Below are positions 16,709 through 26,357 of a DNA stretch of 64,000 nt, piece after piece. The stretch is taken from positions 62,001 through 126,000 of the forward strand of contig NZ_BRLB01000013.1 of the NCBI RefSeq assembly GCF_027923465.1. Direction: 5' to 3'. Numbering within the stretch: the first letter of the stretch is position 1; every line of letters begins with the position of its first letter. The notes beneath the pieces were generated by a model that made no database searches, had not been told where the DNA came from, and was given only the letters and a program-made list of their open reading frames with translations. The DNA is from Vallitalea longa (GTDB lineage Bacteria > Bacillota > Clostridia > Lachnospirales > Vallitaleaceae). The translations under genes were made by a program, and so were the position numbers.

Positions 16709-17296
16709 TTATTTTTTACGATATTTCTTTTTAGGCTTTTTTGCAACAGAATATCCAAATGTACCTAATTTCTTGCCTAGGGAGAAATAGGTTCCATGTG
16801 AATAGCATATTGGATTAGATTTATCAAGATGGAATTTATTGTTTTTGTCTATATACTGATCGTCTGCATTAACAGCGACAACTTCTGCAATAAACATATC
16901 ATGAGAACCAAGTTTAACGATATCTTTAACGATACATTCTATATTAACAGGACTTTCAGCAATCAAAGGTGCATCAATTTTAGTTGCTTTTTCTATGGTA
17001 AGATTCATCTCACTGAATTTATTAATATCTTTTCCTGATTTGACGCCACAGTAATCTACTGCTTTAACTAAATTCTCACAGGTTAGATTGATAACAAATT
17101 CTTTTGTCTCTTTAATTATATTATAAGAATATCTATTTGGTCGGACAGATATATAAGTCATTGGAGGATTAGTACATATTGTTCCCGTCCATGCAATTGT
17201 TATAATATTATAATTGTCTTTATTGTTTCCGCAGGAAACTAATACAGCTGGTAATGGATAGAGCATATTACCAGGTTTCCAATTGATTTTTGCCAT
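16709..17296 (-). CDS. Flavin reductase / flavoredoxin family protein
   Basis: A 195-residue split-barrel FMN-binding protein of the flavin-reductase/flavoredoxin type. Conserved stretches are the N-terminal PAVLVSCG, the ITIAWTGTICTNPPMTYISV strand-loop-strand, and NLTCENL. The C-terminus is very basic (KKPKKKYRKK). It probably binds FMN and transfers electrons in the cytoplasm; the partner is unknown. AAAGGAG precedes the start ATG at 17,296. A long imperfect inverted repeat lies in its upstream region and may be an operator. Confidence 0.85.
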   Translation of the reverse strand: MAKINWKPGNMLYPLPAVLVSCGNNKDNYNIITIAWTGTICTNPPMTYISVRPNRYSYNIIKETKEFVINLTCENLVKAVDYCGVKSGKDINKFSEMNLTIEKATKIDAPLIAESPVNIECIVKDIVKLGSHDMFIAEVVAVNADDQYIDKNNKFHLDKSNPICYSHGTYFSLGKKLGTFGYSVAKKPKKKYRKK

Positions 17297-17324
17297 AATT
17301 AAACTCCTTTATTACTTATTGTAC

Positions 17325-17381
17325 TTAAATTACCATTTGTATAAATTTCATGAAATTTATATGGTAAAAATGTTAATTTAA
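17325..17381. promoter_or_regulatory. Nested inverted repeat upstream of the flavin reductase gene
   Basis: A perfect 20-base palindrome (17341-17360, core TTTCATGAAA) is flanked by TTAAATTACCAT on one side and ATGGTA plus TAATTTAA on the other. The arms are offset by a few bases. It lies 29-85 bases upstream of the minus-strand start. It could be an operator for a dimeric or tetrameric regulator. No T-run follows on either strand, so a terminator is less likely. Confidence 0.5.
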
Positions 17382-17522
17382 GCTTATTTATAAATGGAAC
17401 ACTTATTAATATTATATATATATAATTAAAAAAATCAAATATTTTAATTAAATATATGTAGTGTTTTATAAAGAATGCAATATCGTAAAATCAATATATA
17501 TAAATAAACAGAATAGAAATAA

Positions 17523-17551
17523 TTGACATATTTTATCAATAAGCGTAACAT
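17523..17551 (+). promoter_or_regulatory. Promoter of chemoreceptor 1
   Basis: TTGACA (17523-17528), a 17-base spacer and TAACAT (17546-17551), 31 bases before the start codon of the first chemoreceptor. Confidence 0.65.
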
Positions 17552-17581
17552 GGTAGGTACTAGAAAGGGGACTTTATTATA

Positions 17582-19582
17582 ATGAAAAGCATTAAATTTA
17601 GGCTAATTTTTATTTTATCTATTATTATTATAGTGGCATGCGGTTCTTTAAGTATCATTTCTTACAATTTCAGTAAGCAGACATTAGTTAGATGTGTGGA
17701 ACATAATCTTACAATCATAGCTGAAAAATCATCTCAGGTAATTGAAGAAAGAATTAATAATGAGTTAGGTAAATTAGAAGTTATAGCTGGTCGAACTAGA
17801 ATAACTGATCCAAATAATACTAATGAAGATAAGTTGAATGCATTAAAAGAAGAAGTTAAGAGAAATGGATATCAATTGATGGACTTGGTAGATATCAATG
17901 GACAGGCTATTTCTACAGAAGGAAAAACATACAATATAAGTGAAAGAGATTATTTTCAGAAAGCGATAAATGGTCAATCTACAATATCTGATGTTTTGGT
18001 AAGTAAAGAGGATGGATCTCTTATTATTGCTTACGCAACACCTATAAAATATGATGGTGAAGTACAAGGGGTAGTAGTTTCATTAATGAATGCTCTCTCT
18101 TTTAGCAATCTTGTATCTGATATTACAGTTGAAGAATCTGGATATGCTTATGTTGTTAATGATAAAGGTTTAATTGTAGCTGATAAAGACGTTAATAGAG
18201 TTTATAATGTGAATTTAATAGATGAAGCTAACACTGATAAGTCTGCTAAAAAGTTAAGTAATTTGCTAGTGAAAATGATTGCCAGAGAACATGGTAGTAC
18301 ATCTTATACATATGATGGTAACAGAAACATGATTGGCTATGCACCTATAGAAAATACTAATTGGTCAATAGGAATTACTGCACCGTTAAACGAAGTTCTT
18401 TCAGAACTTGATGGAATGGAAAGAAGTACATTGATAACTTCAATAGTTATATTAATAATATCACTGATCTTAATGTATATAATAGGTATATATATAGCAA
18501 AACCATTGATACAGCTATCTAAAAATATTGATATCATGTCTAAATTTGACTTGACAGAAAGAAAAGATAAAAATGATAGCAAACACAAGAGTAGAAAAGA
18601 CGAGATTGGATTTATATATAATTCTATTTCTGTGATGCAGAATAATTTTGTTAATCTAATTAGAAAAATTATTGACACCGTTAATAGAATTAACGAGTCT
18701 TCTTCTAACATGAATTTAACTACACAACAATCTGCGAAAGCTGCAGAAGAAGTAGCTATTACAATAGGAGAAATTGCACAAGGGGCTACGGATCAGGCAA
18801 AATATACTGAGTCTGGTTCACAGACAGTGTATGATTTAGGTAATTTAATTGAAACAGAAAATGAATGCATAGATGAAGTAAGTGATAATGCAAATGAAGT
18901 CATAAAATTAGCAGATGAAGGGTTAATTGAAATAAATCACTTATTAAAAAATACAGATTTAAGTATTGAAGCGACAAAAGAAATATCTGATGTTATTAAG
19001 AAGACAAATGAAAGCTCAATAAAAATTTCTGAGGCTAGTACAATGATAGCTTCGATAGCAAAACAGACCAATTTATTAGCACTTAACGCTGCAATAGAAG
19101 CAGCAAGAGCTGGAGAATCAGGAAAAGGTTTTGCAGTTGTTGCAGAAGAAATAAGACAATTAGCAGAACAGTCTACGTCTTCAACAAAAGATATTGATAA
19201 AGTGGTTAATGAATTAACAACTAATGCTTCTTTAGCTGTTAATCGAATGAAAGATGTATCATCAGTAGTAGATAACCAGAGAAAGAGTGTGGATGTCACT
19301 GAATCAAAATATAAACAAATCGTTGATGCTATTAATGATACAGGTGAAAGTATTAAAAAATTGAATAACATTGGTGTTGATTTACAAAGCAAAAAAGAAC
19401 ATATATTAGAGGTAATTCAAAACATGTCTGCTATAGCTGAAGAAAATGCAGCAAATACAGAAGAAGGAGCAGCTTCTACCCAAGAGCAGTCAGCAGCTTT
19501 ACAGCAAATTGCTAGTACCAGTGAGAGTCTTTCTGCACTAGCAGCAGAACTAGAAAAAGAAGCTTCAAGATTTCAAGTTTGA
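17582..19582 (+). CDS. Methyl-accepting chemotaxis protein (dCache-HAMP-MCP signal)
   Basis: A 666-residue transmembrane chemoreceptor. A first membrane helix (about 8-28) is followed by an extracellular dCache-type domain (about 35-275, with [20 protein letters not shown] and [15 protein letters not shown]). A second helix (about 282-308) leads to HAMP (about 308-365) and the MCP signalling domain to the end, with hairpin tip [25 protein letters not shown]. No CheR-tethering pentapeptide is seen at the C-terminus. It presumably binds a small ligand outside the cell and controls CheA. The ligand is unknown. It is a paralogue of the receptor at 20,011 and likely arose by tandem duplication. 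Confidence 0.95.
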   Translation: MKSIKFRLIFILSIIIIVACGSLSIISYNFSKQTLVRCVEHNLTIIAEKSSQVIEERINNELGKLEVIAGRTRITDPNNTNEDKLNALKEEVKRNGYQLMDLVDINGQAISTEGKTYNISERDYFQKAINGQSTISDVLVSKEDGSLIIAYATPIKYDGEVQGVVVSLMNALSFSNLVSDITVEESGYAYVVNDKGLIVADKDVNRVYNVNLIDEANTDKSAKKLSNLLVKMIAREHGSTSYTYDGNRNMIGYAPIENTNWSIGITAPLNEVLSELDGMERSTLITSIVILIISLILMYIIGIYIAKPLIQLSKNIDIMSKFDLTERKDKNDSKHKSRKDEIGFIYNSISVMQNNFVNLIRKIIDTVNRINESSSNMNLTTQQSAKAAEEVAITIGEIAQGATDQAKYTESGSQTVYDLGNLIETENECIDEVSDNANEVIKLADEGLIEINHLLKNTDLSIEATKEISDVIKKTNESSIKISEASTMIASIAKQTNLLALNAAIEAARAGESGKGFAVVAEEIRQLAEQSTSSTKDIDKVVNELTTNASLAVNRMKDVSSVVDNQRKSVDVTESKYKQIVDAINDTGESIKKLNNIGVDLQSKKEHILEVIQNMSAIAEENAANTEEGAASTQEQSAALQQIASTSESLSALAAELEKEASRFQV

Positions 19583-19637
19583 TAATAATATTTTTAATAA
19601 ATAATCAGTTGAGTTAATCATTATAAAATCAATGAAT

Positions 19638-19722
19638 AGACTTTGTTTAGTCAGTATACTTCATAATGAGGTATAATTCTAAGCTCTGACGGGCTTAGTT
19701 CATGACTAAACAAAGTCTTTTT
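19638..19722 (+). terminator. Branched intrinsic terminator after chemoreceptor 1
   Basis: A 16-bp outer stem AGACTTTGTTTAGTCA / TGACTAAACAAAGTCT encloses about 49 bases with an inner hairpin CTAAGCTC-tgac-GGGCTTAG, then a T-run. The branching is unusual for a simple terminator. Confidence 0.8.
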
Positions 19723-19954
19723 TATTAAATAAGAAATAGTATTGTGATAAACAGATAAAAAAATTTTTTTATAGTTATGATTTTTGTTGTTAATTTCATA
19801 AAAATATTTACAGTTAAAGGTAATATTTATATAAAAGAGAGCTGTATATAAGTATTATATGTAATAATTAACTTGATATTATTATTAGAAATAGTACTAT
19901 GCCTTATTAAATAAAGAAAAAGACAACACTTACGTTATATTTATATTGTATAAT

Positions 19955-19983
19955 TTGACATTTTTTGCAGAATCAGGTAAAAT
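19955..19983 (+). promoter_or_regulatory. Promoter of chemoreceptor 2
   Basis: TTGACA (19955-19960), a 17-base spacer and TAAAAT (19978-19983), 28 bases before the GTG start. The rest of the 428-base gap after chemoreceptor 1 is AT-rich and holds only its terminator. Confidence 0.7.
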
Positions 19984-20010
19984 ATAACATTATAAGAGGG
20001 GGGATAGGGT

Positions 20011-21999
20011 GTGAAGAGTATTAAAACCAAATTAATTTTAGTTATTTCAATTATAGTCTTAATTTCGTGTTTGGCATTATCTTTTTTAGTATACAAGTAC
20101 GGCAGTGATATATTACTAAATAAGACAGAAGATAATTTAGTAATAATATCTGAAAAATCATCACAGGTTATAGCAGAGAGAATAAATATAGAAAAAAAAG
20201 TACTTGAATCTATTGCATCCAAAGAAAAAATAGTTGAAACGTATGTTACCAAAAGAGAGAAAATGATTGCTCTTAATAATGAGATAAGTAAATATGGATA
20301 TTCAAAAATGTTCATTTCAGATGTTGATGGAAAAGCGTATTCCAATAAAGATGAAGAGAAAGATGTATCTGAAAGAGAATATTTTAAAAAAGCATTAGAT
20401 GGAGAAACTATTATTTCAGATGTACTTAAAGATGAAACGGGTAAATCTTTATTTGTTACATATGCTACTCCAATCTATAGGGGTGGTGGAATTTGTGGAA
20501 TACTTATCGCTATTCAGGATATTAATGCTTTTACAGAAATGATTTCAGATATTACAATTGGTGCTAACGGATATGCTTTTATTGTCAATAAAAATGGTCA
20601 ATTAGTAGCTGATAAAAGTATAGAGAGAGTTAATAGTGTCAATATGATAGACGAATCCAAGAACTCCAAACAATACAGCAAAATCGTTAATGATATGATT
20701 GAAGGATTAAGTGGTAGTGGAGAATATACTATCGATGATAACAATAATATAATGGGATATGCGCCAATAGCTAATACCGATTGGTCTTTGGGGGTAGTAG
20801 CTCCAGTCAATGAAGTACTAAAAGAATTGGATCAATTAAAAATATTAAGTTTCAGTACTACAACTATAATGTTGATAATAACTTTATTATTAGTGTATAT
20901 GATTGGTTCAATGATTGCAAAACCACTAAGACATTTGGCAAAAGTTCTAAATAGGTTATCAAATTATGACTTAGCTAAGGATGATACACAAATCAGTAAA
21001 TATTTTAATAGAAAAGATGAAATTGGTATTATATCCAATGCGCTTTTTAAAATGCAGAATAATTTTATTGATTTGATTACTAAAATAACAGATGCTTCTA
21101 GAGAAGTAAGGGATTCATCAATGGCTATGACAGATATTACGGAGCAGTGTGCTAATACTGCTAATAATGTTGCGGTAACTATAGGAGAAATAGCAAAAAG
21201 TTCTTCTGAGCAAGCCCATAATACTGAAGTAGGATCAGAATCAATCTATCAGTTAGGTAATCTTATTGAAGATGAACATAATGTTATGATAGAGCTTAAT
21301 GATAATTCCAATAAAGCAGATGAATTAATAGATTCAGGTCTCGTGGAAATTAGCGAACTAATTAACAAGACTGAAGAAAGTGGTAAATCAGCAAAAGAAA
21401 TATTTGGTGTCATTGCAGAAACCAATAAAAGTACTCAAAAGATTGGAAAAGCAAGTACAATGATTGCAGCTATAGCAGAACAGACTAATTTATTGGCTCT
21501 AAATGCGGCAATTGAGGCAGCAAGAGCAGGTGATGCAGGAAAAGGATTTGCAGTTGTGGCTGAAGAAATACGAAAACTCGCAGAACAGTCGACTACTTCT
21601 ACTAAGGAGATAGATAAGATTGTTAACGAGTTAGTAAACAATGCAAAAGAAGCAGTAGTTAGAATAAAAGAAGTATCAGATATTGTTGAACAACAAGTCA
21701 CAAGTGTGAAAGAGACAGAGAGAAAGTACAAAGATATTTCTTATGCTATAAATGATTCTAGCAAAAGTATTGATAAATTGAATTCATTAGGAGAAGAGCT
21801 TAAAACTAAGAAATCAGAAATATTAGATGTTATTAGTAATTTGTCAGCTATTGCAGAAGAGAATGCAGCAAGTACAGAAGAAGTAGCGGCATCTACAGAA
21901 GAACAATCTGCATCATTACAACTAATAGTGTCAACTAGTGAAAAACTATCCCAATTAGCTAATGAGTTGGATAATACGGCATCTAGGTTTAAAATATAA
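20011..21999 (+). CDS. Methyl-accepting chemotaxis protein (paralogue of the upstream receptor)
   Basis: A 662-residue chemoreceptor with the same architecture as its neighbour: membrane helix 1 (about 8-28), dCache sensor (about 35-275, [19 protein letters not shown]), membrane helix 2 (about 280-305), HAMP and MCP domain with [25 protein letters not shown]. The sensor domains are clearly more diverged than the signalling domains, so the two receptors probably see different ligands. The start is GTG 20011 after GGGGGGATAGG. It has its own promoter and terminator, so the pair is not an operon. Confidence 0.95.
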   Translation: MKSIKTKLILVISIIVLISCLALSFLVYKYGSDILLNKTEDNLVIISEKSSQVIAERINIEKKVLESIASKEKIVETYVTKREKMIALNNEISKYGYSKMFISDVDGKAYSNKDEEKDVSEREYFKKALDGETIISDVLKDETGKSLFVTYATPIYRGGGICGILIAIQDINAFTEMISDITIGANGYAFIVNKNGQLVADKSIERVNSVNMIDESKNSKQYSKIVNDMIEGLSGSGEYTIDDNNNIMGYAPIANTDWSLGVVAPVNEVLKELDQLKILSFSTTTIMLIITLLLVYMIGSMIAKPLRHLAKVLNRLSNYDLAKDDTQISKYFNRKDEIGIISNALFKMQNNFIDLITKITDASREVRDSSMAMTDITEQCANTANNVAVTIGEIAKSSSEQAHNTEVGSESIYQLGNLIEDEHNVMIELNDNSNKADELIDSGLVEISELINKTEESGKSAKEIFGVIAETNKSTQKIGKASTMIAAIAEQTNLLALNAAIEAARAGDAGKGFAVVAEEIRKLAEQSTTSTKEIDKIVNELVNNAKEAVVRIKEVSDIVEQQVTSVKETERKYKDISYAINDSSKSIDKLNSLGEELKTKKSEILDVISNLSAIAEENAASTEEVAASTEEQSASLQLIVSTSEKLSQLANELDNTASRFKI

Positions 22000-22054
22000 T
22001 TAAATAAATATTTACATTAAGATGATGAAGAGGCTTAGTCCAATTTCATTAAGT

Positions 22055-22123
22055 TAATGATAACAAAAGAAGCTCAGATAAAAATGTTTTATTTTTGTCT
22101 TGGCTTTTTTTGTTATATCATTA
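22055..22123 (+). terminator. Branched intrinsic terminator after chemoreceptor 2
   Basis: Outer arms TAATGATAACAAAAGAAGC and GGCTTTTTTTGTTATATCATTA enclose an inner hairpin AGATAAAAAT/ATTTTTGTCT. The layout matches the terminator of chemoreceptor 1 although the sequence differs. Confidence 0.75.
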
Positions 22124-22311
22124 AAATTTAGTGCTATCTTATAATTTTTGGATAAATCGAAAAAATAGAGTTTTATCCATGAGCTACCTTTGTTTTGTAT
22201 GAATAAAAATAATATCATAAATAACAAAATAATATATATAGCATATATAGTAAAAGCAAATAAACAAAATATTAAATAAAATTTAAAGAATAAAAAAATG
22301 ATAAAATAAAG

Positions 22312-22340
22312 TTGATTATTAACAAAAAATATAGTAATAT
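22312..22340 (+). promoter_or_regulatory. Candidate promoter of the biosynthetic cluster
   Basis: TTGATT (22312-22317), a 17-base spacer and TAATAT (22335-22340), 54 bases before the first ATP-grasp gene. The surrounding gap (22,124-22,394) is otherwise extremely AT-rich with no gene. No terminator is seen between this point and 38,518, so one long transcript is possible. Confidence 0.55.
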
Positions 22341-22394
22341 ATAGAATATATTGAACTTTACGTAATAAAATGATATTTTGGGGAGGTTTTTACT

Positions 22395-23621
22395 ATGGTA
22401 ACAAAAGTTCTTATGATTGGGCTGGATAAAGCTTTTGTAGATTCTCTTGTAGCATCCAATAAAAATTATGAGGTTTATATATTGGAAGAAAAAGAGATAT
22501 ATGATTCTTGTTCAGTAGAATATACAAGAAAGCCAATTAAAGAGGTGAGATTTAGCCAATATCAACAAAGTTCTGAGATTATAGATATAATTTGCAAATG
22601 GCATAAAGAAGTATCATTTAATGTAATAGTTCCAGGTGCAGAGTATGCAGTTAAAGGAACATATAAAGCTATGGATATACTTGGATTCGCTAATCCAGGA
22701 CAAATAGCTGTTGAAGCTTGTACCAATAAATATAAGCTTAGGCAAATATGCTGTGCTATAGGAGTGCCACAACCTAATTTTTTAAAGGTTAATTCTACAG
22801 ACCAAATAGAAAAGTTTTTTAATAAGAAACCCATTGTTATTAAACCTATTAATCGGCAAGCATCTGTCGGAGTAGTTAAAGTTGAAAAAAAGGAAGATAT
22901 AGCGGGTGCGTGGGAAGAATGCTTAAATGTTTCTGAAGGTAGCAGAGTAGTAAAAAGAAGTCTCAAATGGGAATATATGGTTGAAGATTTTATTAGGGGA
23001 TATGAGGTTTCAATAGAATCAATTGTTCTAAAAGGAGAGAGTTTATTCAATAATATTACATATAAAGATACAATTGGAGGAAACTATTTTGCTGAGACAG
23101 GTCATATAGTACCAGCTGAAATTTGTGATAAGGATAAACAAGCTTTGTTAAATTCTAATGAACAAATGTTAAAAGGATTAGAAGCAAAATCAGGACTTTT
23201 TCATTCTGAGTGGAAAATTACTGAAGAAGGACCAAAACTAATTGAGTGTGCTGTTCGTGCACCTGGAGATAAAATTCCTGAACTTATAAAAGAGGTATAT
23301 AAATTCAACTTGTTTGAGGCATTTCTAAAAGTATTAATGGGAGAACAACCTGAAATTAATTATACCCATAATTCCTATGCAGGAATAAGATATTTTAGAC
23401 CAAATCCAGGTAGACTTGTAAAGATAACTGGTGTACATATATTGAAGGATAGTCCAAATGTAATAAAATATCTTTTGAATGCGTCATCTGGTCAAATTAT
23501 TAGGCCAATTAAATGTTCGTGGGATCGTATAGGGTTCTATATGGTAAGAGGAAATAGTTTAGAGGAATTAAAAAGGATAATGTTAGAAATTGAGAATGAA
23601 ATAAAATTTATAATAGAGTAA
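22395..23621 (+). CDS. ATP-grasp carboxylate-amine ligase 1
   Basis: A 408-residue ATP-grasp enzyme of the L-amino-acid-ligase/biosynthetic type. There is an N-terminal pre-ATP-grasp domain (1-100). Central ATP-binding strands include PIVIKPINRQASVGVVKV (the lysine and Gly-rich loop) and KWEYMVEDFIRGYEVSIE. The Mg-binding strand is LFHSEWKITEEGPKLIECAVRAPGD. The C-terminal domain has RYFRPNPGRL. Such enzymes join a carboxylate to an amine through an acyl phosphate. It opens the 16-kb cluster, with GGGGAGG upstream. The next gene is a paralogue of similar length, suggesting two successive amide bonds or a heteromer. Substrates are unknown. Confidence 0.85.
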   Translation: MVTKVLMIGLDKAFVDSLVASNKNYEVYILEEKEIYDSCSVEYTRKPIKEVRFSQYQQSSEIIDIICKWHKEVSFNVIVPGAEYAVKGTYKAMDILGFANPGQIAVEACTNKYKLRQICCAIGVPQPNFLKVNSTDQIEKFFNKKPIVIKPINRQASVGVVKVEKKEDIAGAWEECLNVSEGSRVVKRSLKWEYMVEDFIRGYEVSIESIVLKGESLFNNITYKDTIGGNYFAETGHIVPAEICDKDKQALLNSNEQMLKGLEAKSGLFHSEWKITEEGPKLIECAVRAPGDKIPELIKEVYKFNLFEAFLKVLMGEQPEINYTHNSYAGIRYFRPNPGRLVKITGVHILKDSPNVIKYLLNASSGQIIRPIKCSWDRIGFYMVRGNSLEELKRIMLEIENEIKFIIE

Positions 23622-23700
23622 TAAATTATTACTAAAAACATTCTAATGTTTAGTTAAAGAAAGTATTAAATATTATTTATAGGAGGAGTAATAAATAACT

Positions 23701-24924
23701 ATGAAAATTCTTATGATAGGACTCAATCCAAGAGTTATCTATAATATAGAAAATATTAAAGATGATATTTCATTATACATAATAGAAGAGGAAGAACTCT
23801 ATAGGAATAATTTTAAGGAATTTACATCAATATTAATTAAAGGGATAAAGATAGGAGCATATCAGCAATCATTGGACTGTGTTGAAGTTGCTTGTAAATG
23901 GAATGAGATTATAGGATTTGACGCGGTAATACCTGGAAGAGAATACAGTGTATTTGCAGTAAATGAAATTGCTAAAAAATTAAGATTTCCAAGATTAGGG
24001 GATCTTGCTGCTAGTTCTATGACAAATAAGTATAAACTTAGAAATGAAGCTTATAAACTAGGCATATTACAACCTAAATATAAGAAAATTGAAAACTATA
24101 AAGAACTAATAAGTTTTTATAGAGGAAAACCAATGATTTTAAAACCAGCAAATAGGCAAGCCAGCGTAGGTGTCGTTAGGATTAACAATGGGGATGAACT
24201 CAAATCTGCTTGGCAAGAAGTTACTAATGCATCTGAGGGTAACAAAGTTGTTACAGAAAGACAACTTAAATGGGAGTATATCGCTGAGGATTTTATAGAA
24301 GGACATGAATTAAGTGTTGAAACTTTTGTTAAGGATGGACAAGTGTTATTCAATAATATTACAAAAAAACTGACAATGTCAAACAAATATTCCGTTGAAT
24401 TAGGACATATAGTACCAGGTGATTTTTCTGATGAAGAGAAGAAAAGTATTATTGCGGCAAAACAAGCTCTAATACAAGGGCTTGGGGTGGAAAATGGAAT
24501 TCTTCATTCAGAATGGATGTTAAACGATAAAGGTCCTTATTTAATTGAGTGTGCTGGGCGTGCTCCAGGAGATAATATACCTGAATTGTTTGAGTTATCA
24601 TATGGTATTAATTTATTCCAAATATTTATCAATATTCTTAGTGGTAAGAATGCTGTTTTCCCAGATAAACCCATAGGGGTTTCATGTATATCTTATTTTA
24701 CTGCACAACCAGGTAAGTTGTTGGAGGTAATCGGGCTGGATGAATTGAAAAAGATGGATGGTTTTGTAAGAGCTGAACTTTCAGTGTCGCCTGGTCATAT
24801 AATTGAGCCTGTAACTAGTAACTATTCAAGGATGGGTTTTACTATCTTTACAGCTATTAGTCATAAAAAGATCTATGAGCTAATATCTGATGCTAAGAAA
24901 ACTATTAAATTTAAGGTAATGTAG
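23701..24924 (+). CDS. ATP-grasp carboxylate-amine ligase 2
   Basis: A 407-residue paralogue of the preceding ligase with the same order of motifs: PMILKPANRQASVGVVRI, KWEYIAEDFIEGHELSVE, ILHSEWMLNDKGPYLIEC and AGRAPGDNIPELFE. The Asn-Arg-Gln-Ala-Ser loop and the catalytic acid residues (E in SEW, E in LIEC) are retained in both copies, so both look active. AGGAGG lies ahead of ATG 23701. It is part of the one-strand biosynthetic cluster. The substrates are not predictable. Confidence 0.85.
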   Translation: MKILMIGLNPRVIYNIENIKDDISLYIIEEEELYRNNFKEFTSILIKGIKIGAYQQSLDCVEVACKWNEIIGFDAVIPGREYSVFAVNEIAKKLRFPRLGDLAASSMTNKYKLRNEAYKLGILQPKYKKIENYKELISFYRGKPMILKPANRQASVGVVRINNGDELKSAWQEVTNASEGNKVVTERQLKWEYIAEDFIEGHELSVETFVKDGQVLFNNITKKLTMSNKYSVELGHIVPGDFSDEEKKSIIAAKQALIQGLGVENGILHSEWMLNDKGPYLIECAGRAPGDNIPELFELSYGINLFQIFINILSGKNAVFPDKPIGVSCISYFTAQPGKLLEVIGLDELKKMDGFVRAELSVSPGHIIEPVTSNYSRMGFTIFTAISHKKIYELISDAKKTIKFKVM

Positions 24925-24940
24925 TGAAAGAGGTGATGAC

Positions 24941-26059
24941 ATGAATCTATATAAAAAGTTAGATAGAGCATTAGATCTGGCAAGAAAACAGTTAACACAA
25001 CAAGTGAATTCGTGGGATAAATTAGAAAAAACAAATAATAAGACATTATTCCCATTTGTGACACGTAATGGTAAATGGATATGGGATGATAAATGGTCTA
25101 ATGGTTTTCTTCCTGGGCAGTTATGGTTGCTATACAGCATAGATATGAATGAATTTTGGCATGAATATGCAGATATGTTTACACGAGCAATAGAGTATTA
25201 TAAAAATAAAGGGGATTTTCAAGACATAGGTTATCTGTTTATATTTTCATATATAAATGGATATAAAGAAACTGGCGAACCTTATTATAGACAAGTAGCA
25301 CTTGAAGTAGCTAATAATTTATTTGAATCACTTACACCTCAAGGATATCTGAAATGTAGTTGGCTAAAAAACGGTGAATGTTATCAAGGTATTGACGAAT
25401 TCATGAATATTGGCATATGGCTATGGGCTTATAAAGAAACAAATGATAACCGTTATAAAAGTACAGTAGAAAAATGTATTAACAAAATGATCGACACTAT
25501 GATTTCTGATGACGGAAAAACTTGTGAATATGTGAAATTCAATAGCAATGGAGAAGTTGTTGAAATATACAATAAAAATGCTGAAAGTAATAATTCTGTA
25601 TGGTCCAGAGGACATTCTTGGGCAATTTATGGGTTGGTACAAGCTTTTCTATATACTGATAATAGAAGCTATCTTGAGATTATAGACAGGTTAACCAGTT
25701 TTTATGTGGATAATACAGGTAAAGATGGTGTTCCCTACTGGGATCTCTTAATAACGGATGAATTAGAAATAAAAGATTCATCAGCAGCTAGTATAGCTGC
25801 ATCAGCTTTTGTACAGCTATCTATTGGTTTAAAAGAAATTAATGAAAAACAAAAGTATTATAATCTGGCTTCAAGATTATTAAATATTCTGATTTCAGAA
25901 AAATATATGACTTTTGGACAAGAAAATCATGAGGGTATTTTAATACATGCCAGTACTCCCAAAAAAGTAACTTTCACTCAAGGTGAATCTCAAGTATGGG
26001 GAGATTATTTTTTGCTTGAGGCAATAACAAGTATGAGGAGGATGAATTATGGAAATTAG
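24941..26059 (+). CDS. GH88-like (unsaturated glucuronyl hydrolase family) protein
   Basis: A 372-residue alpha/alpha-barrel protein of glycoside hydrolase family 88. Two aspartates in family-like positions are present, D95 in FQDIGYLF and D152 in GIDEFMNIGIW. WSRGHSWAIYGL, DSSAASIAASAF and GESQVWGDYFLLEA also match. GH88 enzymes hydrate the double bond of unsaturated uronyl residues, releasing the sugar by an unusual mechanism. No signal peptide is visible, so it is cytoplasmic. Its 3' end overlaps the citD-like gene by 11 bases, tying it to this pathway rather than to polysaccharide breakdown. It may process a glycosylated intermediate. Confidence 0.8.
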   Translation: MNLYKKLDRALDLARKQLTQQVNSWDKLEKTNNKTLFPFVTRNGKWIWDDKWSNGFLPGQLWLLYSIDMNEFWHEYADMFTRAIEYYKNKGDFQDIGYLFIFSYINGYKETGEPYYRQVALEVANNLFESLTPQGYLKCSWLKNGECYQGIDEFMNIGIWLWAYKETNDNRYKSTVEKCINKMIDTMISDDGKTCEYVKFNSNGEVVEIYNKNAESNNSVWSRGHSWAIYGLVQAFLYTDNRSYLEIIDRLTSFYVDNTGKDGVPYWDLLITDELEIKDSSAASIAASAFVQLSIGLKEINEKQKYYNLASRLLNILISEKYMTFGQENHEGILIHASTPKKVTFTQGESQVWGDYFLLEAITSMRRMNYGN

Positions 26060-26357
26060 TATTGGATCAATTGAGTCTAGTGATATATTGATAGTTATAT
26101 CATCAAAAAATAAAAAGTTAGTAATTAATAATCTTGTTATGGAAATTGATAGTAAACTTGTAAATGACACAATTACAAAGTACCTAAGTGAATATGACCT
26201 TATAAAGTATAATCCTACTGTATATTATACAGGAGCTAATACCTGGGTTATCAATGCTCGTTGTGAAGCTGTAGTTTCATTAGTGAACAGTTATTCAGAA
26301 CAATGTAATGAAGGAGGGAATAAGTGTGAAAAACAACTATTATCCAATAACAGATAG
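26049..26357 (+). CDS. CitD-like acyl carrier protein (citrate lyase gamma-subunit homologue)
   Basis: A 102-residue homologue of the citrate lyase acyl carrier subunit. The N-terminal IGSIESSDILIVI matches the family hallmark G-T-L-E-S-x-D, whose Ser (here S10) carries the 2'-(5''-phosphoribosyl)-3'-dephospho-CoA arm. The C-terminal GANTWVINARCEAVVSLV matches G-A-x4-I-x-AR-x-EA. The start is ATG 26049 after GAGGAGG. The tail (after about residue 90) overlaps the next gene by 32 bases. CitE-, CitG- and CitX-like genes follow, which fits a modified carrier. No citrate lyase alpha subunit is present, so the acyl group carried is probably not citryl/acetyl in the usual cycle. Confidence 0.82.
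   Translation: MEISIGSIESSDILIVISSKNKKLVINNLVMEIDSKLVNDTITKYLSEYDLIKYNPTVYYTGANTWVINARCEAVVSLVNSYSEQCNEGGNKCEKQLLSNNR

Noticed and set aside
18937-19392. Long minus-strand open frame opposite chemoreceptor 1
   Set aside because: It is a shadow of the coding frame: no ribosome site, no recognisable domain and biased composition. The same holds for other antisense frames such as 43509-43850.
6302-26059. A shared uronate/pectin degradation pathway joining kdgA-kdgK with the GH88 gene
   Set aside because: They are about 17 kb apart on separate transcription units with terminators between, and GH88 overlaps citD.
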